From Mumia sp. ZJ1417 (lineage in GTDB: Bacteria > Actinomycetota > Actinomycetes > Propionibacteriales > Nocardioidaceae): a stretch of 64,000 nt of DNA. This document shows, piece by piece, positions 47,052-54,877 of the stretch (its first letter is position 1; each line of letters starts with the position of its first letter). The notes under the pieces were generated by a model. That model was not told the DNA's origin. It worked only from the letters and a program-made list of their open reading frames with translations, and ran no database searches. A program made the translations under genes and the position numbers. Location of the stretch: NCBI RefSeq assembly GCF_014127285.1, contig NZ_CP059901.1, positions 744,001 through 808,000 of the forward strand. The letters are read 5' to 3'.

Positions 47052-48034
47052 TGGTCGACGTCGCGGATCTCGCTGAGCGCGTACGGGCTGGTGAGCGCGC
47101 TGCCGTGGCACGTGCCATCACGCTCGTCGAGTCGCGTCGCGACGATCACCGCGAAGCGGCGCGTGAGCTGCTCGCCCTGCTGACCCCGCATGCGGGGGGC
47201 GCGGTGCGGGTCGGCATCTCAGGCGTCCCCGGCGTCGGCAAGTCGACCTTCATCGAGTCGCTCGGCACGTACCTGACCGGGACGGGCCACAAGGTCGGCG
47301 TGCTCGCGGTCGACCCCTCGTCCGTGCGTACGGGCGGGTCGGTGCTCGGGGACAAGACCCGGATGCCGGAGCTGGCCGCGGACCCCAAGGCGTACATCCG
47401 TCCGTCGCCGTCGGCCGGCACTCTCGGCGGCGTCGCCCGCGCGACCACGCAGGCGATCCTCGTGCTCGAGGCGGCCGGGTTCGACGTCGTGCTCGTCGAG
47501 ACCGTCGGAGTCGGCCAGTCCGAGGTGACAGTGGCAGGGATGGTCGACACGTTCTTGTTCCTCACGCTCGCGCGGACCGGCGACCAGCTCCAAGGCATCA
47601 AGAAGGGCATCCTCGAGATCGCCGACGTCATCGCCGTCAACAAGGCCGACGGCGACCGTGAGCCCGAGGCGCGCGTCGCCGCCCGAGACCTCGCCGGCGC
47701 GATCCGCCTCGTGCACGCCGGGACGACCGGCTGGGTACCGCCGGTGCTCACGTGCTCGGGGCTCGAGGGCACCGAGGTCGACACGGTGTGGCTGCGGGTG
47801 CTGCGGCATCGCGAGTTCCTCGGCGCCGTCGGCCTGCGCGAGAAGCGTGCTGGTCAGCAGCTGGAGTTCATGTGGGCCCTGGTGCGCGACGAGCTCGACC
47901 AGCGCCTGCGTCGCTCGGACTCCGTACGCGGCGTCCTCGACGAGGTGCGTGCCGGGGTTCTTGCGGGCGACATGCCGGCCACGAGTGCCGCTGACGCGAT
48001 CCTCGCCGCGTACGACCGTCGCCCCACGATTTGA
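47051..48034 (+). CDS. meaB: MeaB-type GTPase chaperone of methylmalonyl-CoA mutase
   Basis: A 327-aa G3E GTPase: Walker A GVPGVGKST (about 58-66), the catalytic D in VLAVDPSS, switch motif VLVETVGVGQSEV, and the NKAD base-specificity motif. It guards the mutase by editing B12 loading and ejecting inactivated cofactor. Its last codon and stop lie within the palindromic element at 48027. Confidence 0.95.
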   Translation: MVDVADLAERVRAGERAAVARAITLVESRRDDHREAARELLALLTPHAGGAVRVGISGVPGVGKSTFIESLGTYLTGTGHKVGVLAVDPSSVRTGGSVLGDKTRMPELAADPKAYIRPSPSAGTLGGVARATTQAILVLEAAGFDVVLVETVGVGQSEVTVAGMVDTFLFLTLARTGDQLQGIKKGILEIADVIAVNKADGDREPEARVAARDLAGAIRLVHAGTTGWVPPVLTCSGLEGTEVDTVWLRVLRHREFLGAVGLREKRAGQQLEFMWALVRDELDQRLRRSDSVRGVLDEVRAGVLAGDMPATSAADAILAAYDRRPTI

Positions 48035-48085
48035 CGCCTGCCCCACCCGATTCCGCCTTGGTGAGGTGGAATCGGCGTCAAATCG
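48027..48085. repeat. palindromic element A (REP-like), overlapping the meaB stop
   Basis: Outer arms CGATTTGACGCC and GGCGTCAAATCG (12 bases, perfect) enclose CCACC/GGTGG. The TGA of meaB lies inside the left arm. A second copy with the same outer and inner arms is at 49048. It could act as a terminator and as a mobile REP-type sequence. Confidence 0.72.
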
Positions 48086-48150
48086 GGGGGCGCCGCGGGG
48101 CCTGTGGACAGCGCTGACGGCGCCGGCGCGAAACCCGTCACCCTGCGGGG

Positions 48151-49056
48151 ATGCTGCCGTTCACCGCAGCCCAGGGTCGCGACGCGGGCATCAGTGCTCG
48201 CCGGCTTGAAGGCCCGGGCTTTCGCCGCTTGTTTCGCGGTGTGTACATCCCTGCCGATGTCGAACCCGACCTGCTCTGCTGGATCAGTGCGGCACTCCTG
48301 CTGCTTCCCAGCGACGCCGCGGCGAGCCACCTCACCGCGCTGAGGTTGTACGGCCTCGAGCTGCGCGCGCTGTTCCCCCTCCACTTCTCGACGAACACGA
48401 CGCGTCATCGGCGACGCCGCGACCTCAGGCTCCATCGGCGACGCGGACGGCTCAACGTGCTCTTCCGCTTCGGTGTTCCGTGCCTCGGCCCGGATCGGAC
48501 CTACGTCGATTGCGCGACGATCGTCGGCATCGTCGAACTCGTCCAGGCCGCCGAGCATCTCCTGCACGCGGCACACACGTCGTACGACGAGATGAAGGCG
48601 TATCTCGAGCGGACGCACATCGACGGCGTCCTGCGCGCGCGGCGTGCCTTCGCGCTCGTGCGCGAGCACGTCGAGAGCCCGATGGAGACTCTGGTGCGCC
48701 TCGCGCTGGTGTTCGCCCGGCTGCCAGAGCCCGAACCGAACCCGGACGTACACGACGCGGCCGGGCGCTTCCTCGGGCGGTGCGACCTCGTCTACTGGGC
48801 CTACCGCGTCGTCGTGGAGTACGACGGCGCGTGGCACGAGCGTTCGCGGAAACAGCGCGCGTACGACCGTACGCGCCGTGAGAACCTCGAGCGGGACGGA
48901 TGGATCGTGATCGTTGTTCTCGATGACGACCTTCCGCGCCTTCGGCAGGTGGTGTGGCGGGTCCACAGGGCGCTGCAGGAGCGCGGGTACGACGGCCCTG
49001 CGCCCGTCTTCAATGTGATGTGGGCCAGATGGTTCGACCGCAGCCCCGCGATTTGA
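48151..49056 (+). CDS. DUF559/AbiEi-like endonuclease-domain protein
   Basis: A 301-aa protein: an AbiEi-type N-terminal region (ISARRLEGPGFRRLFRGVYIP, then AAASHLTALRLYGLELR) and a C-terminal DUF559/Vsr-like nuclease-fold domain (CDLVYWAYRVVVEYDGAWHERSRKQRAYDRTRRENLERDGW split into Asp-x(n)-Glu-Tyr-Asp). Many paralogues exist in actinobacteria; their function is unknown, with links to mobile DNA and defence suspected. The gene is bracketed by palindromic elements A and B, and its own stop falls in element B at the same spot as meaB's stop in element A. Confidence 0.75.
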   Translation: MLPFTAAQGRDAGISARRLEGPGFRRLFRGVYIPADVEPDLLCWISAALLLLPSDAAASHLTALRLYGLELRALFPLHFSTNTTRHRRRRDLRLHRRRGRLNVLFRFGVPCLGPDRTYVDCATIVGIVELVQAAEHLLHAAHTSYDEMKAYLERTHIDGVLRARRAFALVREHVESPMETLVRLALVFARLPEPEPNPDVHDAAGRFLGRCDLVYWAYRVVVEYDGAWHERSRKQRAYDRTRRENLERDGWIVIVVLDDDLPRLRQVVWRVHRALQERGYDGPAPVFNVMWARWFDRSPAI

Positions 49057-49108
49057 CGCCCTATCCACCTCGGCGGCTGTCGAGAGGGTGGACAAGGCGT
49101 CAAATCGC
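49048..49108. repeat. palindromic element B (REP-like)
   Basis: Outer arms GCGATTTGACGCC and GGCGTCAAATCGC (13 bases, perfect) enclose TCCACC/GGTGGA. The stop TGA of the DUF559-like gene is inside the left arm, exactly as for element A and meaB. It also separates this gene from the convergent citrate synthase. Confidence 0.72.
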
Positions 49109-49125
49109 GCGGGCGGACAGGGCAA

Positions 49126-50253
49126 CTACGCCCAGGCCGGGTCCCAGCCGTCGACGCTCTCGGCAGGGCGCGAGGGCGGGCCGGTGTAGATCGCCGACGG
49201 GCGGATCAGGCGGCCGCGACGCTTCTGCTCGAGGATGTGCGCGCTCCACCCGGCGGTCCGGGCGCAGGTGAACATCGACGTGAACATGTGCGGGGGAATC
49301 TCAGCGAAGTCGAGGACGATCGCCGCCCAGAACTCCACATTGGTCTCTAGCACCCGGTCCGGGCGACGCTCACGCAGCTCAGCGAGCGCGGCCTCCTCCA
49401 GCGCCTCGGCCACCGCATAGCGCGGAGCGTTGAGCTCGCGCGCCGTACGGCGGAGCACGCGGGCGCGCGGGTCCTCGGCGCGGTAGACGCGGTGCCCGAA
49501 GCCCATCAGACGTTCACCGGAGTCGAGCAGACCCTTGACGTACGTGCGCGCGTCGTCGGTCTTCTCGACGTCGCCGATCATGCCGAGCACGCGTGACGGC
49601 GCGCCTCCGTGCAGCGGGCCGGACATCGCGCCGACCGCACCGGACAGCGCCGCGGCGACGTCGGCACCGGTCGAGGCGATCACGCGAGCGGTGAAGGTGG
49701 AGGCGTTCATGCCGTGCTCGGCCGCGGAGGCCCAGTAGGCGTCGATCGCCTTGACGTGGTCGGGGTTGGCCTCGCCGCGCCAGCGGGTCAGGAACCGCTC
49801 GGTGATCGTCGTCGCCTTGTCGATCTCGGACTGCGGGACCATCGGCTGGCCGATCCCGCGAGCCGCCTGCGCGACGTACGACAGCACCATCACGGCCGTA
49901 CGCGCGAGGTCGTCGCGTGCCTGCTCGGGCTCGATGTCGTACAGCTGGCCGAGGCCCCAGGCCGGAGCCGTCAGCGCGATCGCGCTCTGGACATCGACGC
50001 GGATGTCGCCGGAGTGCACCGGGATCGGGAACGGTTCGGCCGGCGGGAGGCCCGGCTCGTACGCGCCGTCGACCAGCAGGCCCCAGATCTTCTCGAACGG
50101 CACGCGGCCGACGAGCTCCTCGATGTCGACGCCGCGGTAGCGCAGCGACGAGCCCTCTTTGTCGGGTTCGGCGATCTCGGTGGCGAAGGCGATGACGCCT
50201 TCGAGGCCCTCGTGGACCGTCGCCGTCTCGGGTACGTCAGTCATGCCGGTCAT
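49126..50253 (-). CDS. citrate synthase (citrate synthase 2 type)
   Basis: A 375-aa type-II-length short citrate synthase. It begins MTGMTDVPETATVHEGLEGVIAFATEI, an actinobacterial N-terminus. Active-site segments are EHGMNAS, SGPLHGGA, FGHRVYR and the catalytic Asp in IVLDFAEIP; the end RPSAIYTGPP is typical. It condenses acetyl-CoA with oxaloacetate; a 2-methylcitrate activity is possible but not indicated. Start chosen at 50253 because GAGAG lies 4 bases before it; 50244 is an alternative. Confidence 0.92.
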   Translation of the reverse strand: MTGMTDVPETATVHEGLEGVIAFATEIAEPDKEGSSLRYRGVDIEELVGRVPFEKIWGLLVDGAYEPGLPPAEPFPIPVHSGDIRVDVQSAIALTAPAWGLGQLYDIEPEQARDDLARTAVMVLSYVAQAARGIGQPMVPQSEIDKATTITERFLTRWRGEANPDHVKAIDAYWASAAEHGMNASTFTARVIASTGADVAAALSGAVGAMSGPLHGGAPSRVLGMIGDVEKTDDARTYVKGLLDSGERLMGFGHRVYRAEDPRARVLRRTARELNAPRYAVAEALEEAALAELRERRPDRVLETNVEFWAAIVLDFAEIPPHMFTSMFTCARTAGWSAHILEQKRRGRLIRPSAIYTGPPSRPAESVDGWDPAWA

Positions 50254-50296
50254 TGTGCTCTCTTTTGCACCAGCGGAGTCTCGTAGGGTGCTGTTC

Positions 50297-50938
50297 ATGG
50301 AGTCGGAGGCGATCGCGGCACTGCGCGAGGAGTACGAGGCTGCGGGCCTCACCGAGGCAGAGGCAGGGCACGACCCCGTCCCGCTGTTCGGGAGGTGGTT
50401 CGACGAGGCGGTCGCCTCGGGCATCCACGATCCCAACGCGATGGCGCTCGCCACGGCCACGCCCGCGGGCCGCCCCTCGCTGCGGATCGTGCTGCTCAAG
50501 GGGTTCGACGCCGATGGCGCCGTTTTCTACACCAACCGCGAGTCCCGCAAGGGTGACGAGCTCGAGATCAATCCGCACGCCGCGCTGACGCTGCTCTGGC
50601 ATCCGCTCCAGCGGCAGGTCCGGATCGAGGGCGCGGTGACACGGGTGAGCGAGGCCGTGTCCGACGCCTACTTCGCCTCGCGTCCGCGCGGGTCGCAGTT
50701 GGGCGCGGTCGCATCGAACCAGTCGCGGGTCGTCGCCGACCGCGTCGCGCTCGAGCGGGCGTACGACGCGGCGGAGGCGACGTACCCGGACGCCGTCGCG
50801 CGGCCCCCGTGGTGGGGCGGCTACCGCGTCGCGCTCGACGCGATCGAGTTCTGGCAGGGGCGTTCGGGGCGCATGCACGACCGCATCCGCTTTCGCCGCG
50901 ACGGCGACAGCTGGGTGCGCGAACGCCTCGCCCCCTGA
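50297..50938 (+). CDS. pdxH: pyridoxamine/pyridoxine 5'-phosphate oxidase
   Basis: A 213-aa FMN enzyme that makes pyridoxal phosphate. Family segments: DPNAMALATATPAGRPSLRIVLLKGFD, FYTNRESRKGDEL, LLWHPLQRQVRIEG, SRPRGSQLGAVASNQSR and PPWWGGYRV. A TAGGGT box ends 7 bases before the ATG (leaderless). Divergent from the citrate synthase, a pairing also seen in Streptomyces. Confidence 0.95.
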   Translation: MESEAIAALREEYEAAGLTEAEAGHDPVPLFGRWFDEAVASGIHDPNAMALATATPAGRPSLRIVLLKGFDADGAVFYTNRESRKGDELEINPHAALTLLWHPLQRQVRIEGAVTRVSEAVSDAYFASRPRGSQLGAVASNQSRVVADRVALERAYDAAEATYPDAVARPPWWGGYRVALDAIEFWQGRSGRMHDRIRFRRDGDSWVRERLAP

Positions 50939-50945
50939 CCGCGAG

Positions 50946-51713
50946 TCACTCCAACGTGAGGATCTGCGGCCCGTCCTCGGTGATCGCGACCGTGTGCTCC
51001 ACGTGTGCGGCGCGGCTGCCGTCGACCGTACGGAGGGTCCAGCCGTCGGGGTCCGTGACGTAGTCGTCGATCCCGCCAGCGATGAGCATCGGCTCGATCG
51101 CGAGCACGAGTCCGGGTCGCAGGGTGAGCCCGCGTCCGGCGCGACCCTCGTTCGGCACGTGCGGGTCCTCGTGCATCGTGCGTCCGATGCCGTGGCCGCC
51201 GTGGTCGGCGAGGAGCCCGTAGCCCGCCCCGCGTGCGACCGTACCGATCGCGTGGGCGACGTCGCCGAGCTTGTTGCCCGGGACCGCCTGCGCGATGCCG
51301 GCGTGGAGGGCGCTCTCGGTTGCCGCGATGAGGTCCAGGTCGGCGGGGTCGGCCTCGCCGACGACGAAGCTGATCGCGGCGTCTCCTGCCCAGCCGTCGA
51401 GGATCGCGCCGAAGTCGAGACTGACAAGGTCGCCGTCGGCCAGCGGTGTGGAGCCGGGGATCCCGTGCACGACCGCGTCGTTCGCGCTGAAGCACAGCGT
51501 CGCGGGGAACGGGACGGGGGCCCAGCCCGGGTGGTAGTCGAGGAACGGCGACGTCGCGCCAGCATCGGCGAGCACACCTGCCGCGACGGCATCGAGCTCC
51601 TTGGGAGCGACCCCGACGGCGGCGCCCGCCTTCATCGCAGCGAGGGCACGGGCGACGATGCGTCCCGCCTCACGCATCTGCGCGATCTGCGCGGGCGTCT
51701 TGATCTCGATCAC
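50946..51713 (-). CDS. map: type I methionine aminopeptidase
   Basis: A 255-aa enzyme removing N-terminal Met. The five metal ligands are present in LDFGAILDGWAGDAA, GHGIGRTMHEDPHV, LAIEPML and the final VEHTVAI segment. Length as expected (no N-terminal SH3/zinc extension). The start codon GTG at 51713 lies 6 bases after TACGCT, so it seems to be its own leaderless gene, downstream of an attenuator-like unit. Confidence 0.94.
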   Translation of the reverse strand: MIEIKTPAQIAQMREAGRIVARALAAMKAGAAVGVAPKELDAVAAGVLADAGATSPFLDYHPGWAPVPFPATLCFSANDAVVHGIPGSTPLADGDLVSLDFGAILDGWAGDAAISFVVGEADPADLDLIAATESALHAGIAQAVPGNKLGDVAHAIGTVARGAGYGLLADHGGHGIGRTMHEDPHVPNEGRAGRGLTLRPGLVLAIEPMLIAGGIDDYVTDPDGWTLRTVDGSRAAHVEHTVAITEDGPQILTLE

Positions 51714-51766
51714 CGGATCAGCGTACGTCGGGGTCTCGTTCCCGGCCCGTACTCGATCGGCGGAGG

Positions 51767-51785
51767 GGTCTCGACAGGCTCGACC
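51767..51785. repeat. dispersed repeat GGTCTCGACAGGCTCGACC
   Basis: Matches the widely dispersed actinobacterial repeat with core TCGACAGGCTCGACC. It is flanked on both sides by CGGCGGAGGG. A relative lies inside the glucosidase gene at 55970. It sits in the region ahead of map. Confidence 0.5.
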
Positions 51786-51809
51786 GGCGGAGGGTCGGCG
51801 GGAAAAGGA

Positions 51810-51862
51810 CGACCCGCGGGGGTTGGATACCGAGTGGACAACATCTCGGCCCCCGCGGGTCG
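51810..51862 (-). terminator. terminator/attenuator hairpin upstream of map
   Basis: A 13-base perfect stem CGACCCGCGGGGG/CCCCCGCGGGTCG (51810-51822/51850-51862) with a 27-base loop, followed on the minus strand by TCCTTTTCCC. It lies after the 12-codon ORF and before map, as a transcription attenuator would. It could also just end a stand-alone small RNA. Confidence 0.65.
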
Positions 51863-51911
51863 GGTGGCTGCTGGGATTCGCCGCGCGATGCGGGTGGTCC
51901 CTGCACCGTGG

Positions 51912-51950
51912 CTAGCGGACAGCCACCTCACTTGTCCTGAAGTCAATCAT
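51912..51950 (-). CDS. 12-codon leader ORF (MIDFRTSEVAVR)
   Basis: ATG at 51950, TAG at 51912. It is preceded by AAGGAGGTGGTCC (51956-51968), which matches the complement of the 16S rRNA 3' tail at 12 of 13 bases, far stronger than any other ribosome site in the window. The following hairpin and the lack of any longer frame make a leader or mini-gene likely. No amino-acid run points to a particular sensing function. Confidence 0.5.
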   Translation of the reverse strand: MIDFRTSEVAVR

Positions 51951-51961
51951 TCTCCGGACCA

Positions 51962-52020
51962 CCTCCTTCCTGTGTACGACCGACCGTACGCCTCGGGTAG
52001 GAGGCAGCCAACCCATTATC
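51962..52020 (-). promoter_or_regulatory. promoter and structured 5' leader of the mini-ORF
   Basis: GATAAT (52015-52020) is a good -10 box on the minus strand. In the leader, CCTCCT (51999-52004) can pair with the Shine-Dalgarno AGGAGG (51962-51967), while GCCTC/GAGGC nearby form a competing hairpin: a switch-like layout that could hide or expose the ribosome site. Confidence 0.45.
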
Positions 52021-52065
52021 TGGACCTGCTCCGGGCCCGAGCTGGTTGCCGAGGACAATCGGTTC

Positions 52066-53331
52066 GTGGCGAGACGCGGGTGGGGTCGGCTGCTGACCGA
52101 CGTCCGTCCGCTTCGCGAGTCGGCCGACTTCCGGAGGCTGTGGGTCGGCCAGACCGTGTCGCAGCTCGGCCAGCAGATGGCGACCGTCACGGTCGCCTAC
52201 CAGGTCTGGGTCCTGACCGAGTCGCCGTTCGCCGTCGGCACCCTGGGGATCGTCGCCCTGGTCCCCTTGATCGCGCTCGGCCTGTACGGCGGCGCTCTCG
52301 TCGACCACTACGACCGCCGCAAGGTCGCGCTCTGGACCGCGGCCGGGCTCTGGTTGTGCACCGCAGCCCTCCTGGCGCAGGCGCTGCTCGACAGCGAGTC
52401 CGTCGGCCTCCTGTACGGGGTGGTCGCGGTGCAGAGCGGGTTGTTCGCGGTCAACAGCCCCGCCCGTTCGGCGATCATCCCGCGGCTGGTCCCCGTTCAC
52501 CTGCTGCCCGCCGCCAACGCGCTGGGGATGGCCGCGTTCAATCTCGGCTTCACGGTCGGTCCGCTGCTCGGCGGCGTGCTCATCGCGTGGTGGGGCGTCG
52601 CGTCGACCTACGCGGTGGACCTGCTGACGTTCACGGCGGCGCTGTACGCGCTGGTACGCCTCCCGCCGATCCTGCCGGCGAAGGAGCCGGGCCGCGTGCC
52701 GGGCCTGCGGTCCGTGGTCGAGGGGATCCGGTGGCTGCGCCGTGCCCCGAACCTGCGGATGACGTTCGTCGTCGACCTCTGCGCGATGGTGCTCGCGCAG
52801 CCCCGCGCGCTCTTCCCGGCGCTCGCGCTGACGGTGTACGCGGGAGGGCCGTCGGCACTCGGGCTGCTCCAGGCGGCGCCGGCGATCGGGTCGCTCGTCG
52901 CGTTCGCCTTCTCGGGGTGGATCAGCCGGGTGCATCGGCAGGGGATCGCGGTCGTGCTCGCGATCGTCGCCTACGGGATGTCCGTCGCGCTCGCCGGCGT
53001 GGCCGCCATCGGGGTGCCGGGAGTCCTGTGGCTCGTCGTCGTGATGCTGGCGTTCTCCGGCTCGGCCGACATGGTGAGCTCGGCCTATCGCAGCACGATG
53101 CTCCAGCAGGCGGCGCCCGACGAGCTGCGGGGGAGGCTCCAGGGGGTCTTCACGGTGGTGGTCGCGGGCGGGCCGCGGCTGGGGGAGTTCGTGGCGGGGT
53201 CGGTCGCCGAGCTCACCTCGGAGGCGGAGGCGATGCTCTATGGCGGGGTCGCGTGCGTGGTCGCCACGCTGCTCGTCGTCACGTGGCAGCGTGGCTTCCT
53301 GCGGTACGACGCGCGCCGCCCCACGCCTTAG
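52066..53331 (+). CDS. MFS transporter (MFS_3/EntS-like)
   Basis: A 421-aa, 12-helix transporter beginning RPLRESADFRRLWVGQTVSQLGQQMATVTVAYQVWVLT, the EntS/MFS_3 N-terminus; GGALVDHYDRRKVALWTA is motif A; RSTMLQQAAPDELRGRLQG follows helix 10. Substrate unknown; siderophore or drug export is typical. GTG start. No ribosome site seen. The next gene, PadR, is convergent and may or may not be linked. Confidence 0.9.
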   Translation: MARRGWGRLLTDVRPLRESADFRRLWVGQTVSQLGQQMATVTVAYQVWVLTESPFAVGTLGIVALVPLIALGLYGGALVDHYDRRKVALWTAAGLWLCTAALLAQALLDSESVGLLYGVVAVQSGLFAVNSPARSAIIPRLVPVHLLPAANALGMAAFNLGFTVGPLLGGVLIAWWGVASTYAVDLLTFTAALYALVRLPPILPAKEPGRVPGLRSVVEGIRWLRRAPNLRMTFVVDLCAMVLAQPRALFPALALTVYAGGPSALGLLQAAPAIGSLVAFAFSGWISRVHRQGIAVVLAIVAYGMSVALAGVAAIGVPGVLWLVVVMLAFSGSADMVSSAYRSTMLQQAAPDELRGRLQGVFTVVVAGGPRLGEFVAGSVAELTSEAEAMLYGGVACVVATLLVVTWQRGFLRYDARRPTP

Positions 53332-53342
53332 CGCTCACCGGC

Positions 53343-53927
53343 TCACTCGGCCAGCAGGCCGTACATGCTGCGCCGCGCCTCGTCGAGGATCGCGACCGCG
53401 CGCTCACGCTGGTCGTCGGTGCCGTCCTCGTCGAGCTGACGTGCGGCGCGGACGAGCTTGCGTGCGCTGGTGTGCAGGTCCTCCTGGGTCTGTGAGCGTG
53501 GGTGCGTGCTCTCCCACGCCTGGGCGACCTCGTCGGCGCGGTCGGCGAGGTAGGCCGTGCCTGCCTCGGTGATGCGGAACTGCGTGGCCTCCTCGTCGGT
53601 GGGCTCGATGAGCCCGTCCTCTGTCAGGCGTCGCAGCACGGGATAGATCGAGCCGGGGCTCGGGCGCCACCGGCCGTCGGTCCGCTCGGCGAACGCGCTG
53701 ATGAGGCCGTAGCCGTTGGTGGGGGCGTCCGCGATCACCGACAGTGCGGCGAGCCGCACGGCGCCTCGCCGTGCCCGCCCGCCTCGGCGGCCTTCGCCGA
53801 AGCCGGGACCGAAACCGGGGCCGAAGCCTCGGCCGTGACCGCGGGGGTCGCGTCGCCCGGGGCCAGGTCGGCGTCGGGCGGAGGTCGGGTCGAAGCCCGT
53901 ACGGGGGTCGAATTCTGGGGTTCGCAT
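53343..53927 (-). CDS. PadR-family regulator with a Gly/Arg-rich N-terminal arm
   Basis: A 194-aa protein. Residues 15-55 are Gly/Arg/Phe-rich (GRGFGPGFGPGFGEGRRGGRARRG), a disordered basic arm; the winged helix (RLAALSVIADAPTNGYGLISAFAERTDGRWRPSPGSIYPVLRRLTEDGLIE) and a C-terminal helical part follow. This layout is common in actinobacterial PadR proteins next to exporters. AAAGGAC precedes the ATG at 53927. A palindrome lies 50 bases upstream. Confidence 0.88.
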   Translation of the reverse strand: MRTPEFDPRTGFDPTSARRRPGPGRRDPRGHGRGFGPGFGPGFGEGRRGGRARRGAVRLAALSVIADAPTNGYGLISAFAERTDGRWRPSPGSIYPVLRRLTEDGLIEPTDEEATQFRITEAGTAYLADRADEVAQAWESTHPRSQTQEDLHTSARKLVRAARQLDEDGTDDQRERAVAILDEARRSMYGLLAE

Positions 53928-53976
53928 GAGATGTCCTTTCGTTATTCGAATCTCACGATGCGTCAACAGTACATCG

Positions 53977-53986
53977 CGATATATCG
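53977..53986. promoter_or_regulatory. palindrome CGATATATCG upstream of padR
   Basis: Perfect 10-base palindrome in an AT-rich pocket 50 bases ahead of the PadR start; the same region precedes the gene at 54051. TATATCG is like PadR-type operator cores. Probably the autoregulatory site. Confidence 0.55.
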
Positions 53987-54050
53987 TTATGCAACCCAGT
54001 CGGATCGTCTCGTCTGCCTACGATGGAAGCGGCGCACAGGTGGGGGCGTG

Positions 54051-54877
54051 ATGGTGGAGCTAGGGTCGCGACTTCCCGTCGTCCATGTCGTCGCGCACGA
54101 CGGGTCGGCGCCCGCCCAGCAGGCGTTCGAACGGGTGAGCGCCCTGACCGAGGTGACCGTCCTCGTCTTCCGCGTCGCGTCGCCGCCGGAGGACGCCCGC
54201 GAGACGGTGTTCGAGACCGCCGTGCCGACACTCACGGTGGACCGCATCCTGCGTATCGCCCGTGACAACCGCGCGGCGTACGGACGATCCCGTCGTCGTT
54301 GTTCTCGGCCGACGGGGTGCTGCTGTCGGCCATCGACGCGATCGCGCGGCTCGCGACCCCGGAGTGGCCCGCCGTGGCGGTCCAGGTCCTGCGCAGCAAG
54401 CCACCCCGGACCGTCCGACGCGTGCTCGCCGTCGCCAGCCACGGCCAGTCCTCCGGCGCGATGCTGCTCATCGCGACGCTGGTCGCCCTCATCAACGGGG
54501 CGAGCCTCACCAAGCTGGTCGTCGGAGGGGAGGGCGAGGAGCGGGTGCGGCCCGGCGTACGGGGCCCCGATGCCGACCTGGTCGTCACCGGGATGGGCGG
54601 GATGCCGCCCGGGCTGACCCACCGCGACCTCACCCGCAGCGGACGTCGCCGGCTCCTCGCCGGGCCGCTGCGCATCGAGCACACCGTCCTGCGCTCCACC
54701 CCCGCCGACGCTGTGATGGTCATCGACGCCGCACGCCTACGGCGACGCACGGCTCGTGAGGGCGGGGTGCCGCAAGGCCTTGCGGAGCACTTCGTCGGCG
54801 ATCTCGCACGGCTCGAGGAGATGATCGAGGTCGAGCGTCAGGACAAGAACCAGGCGGCGGAGTCCGGGAGCAGCTGA
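54051..54877 (+). pseudogene. unknown protein split by a one-base frameshift
   Basis: The frame from ATG 54051 codes VELGSRLPVVHVVAHDGSAP through VDRILRIARDNRAAYG up to about 54284; from there coding continues in another frame (IPSSLFSADGVLLSAIDAIARL to the stop at 54877). Both parts have high third-position GC. The joined length, 827 bases, is one short of a multiple of three, so a base seems lost in the GTACGGACG region. The protein (about 275 aa if repaired) is not one I recognise. Its tail overlaps the glucosidase gene by 40 bases. Alternative: a programmed frameshift, for which I see no slippery run. Confidence 0.55.

Noticed and set aside
51956-51968. Similarity to the 3' end of 16S rRNA (ACCTCCTT on the plus strand)
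   Set aside because: Only the anti-Shine-Dalgarno tail matches, with no other rRNA sequence. It is better read as a strong ribosome site on the minus strand.
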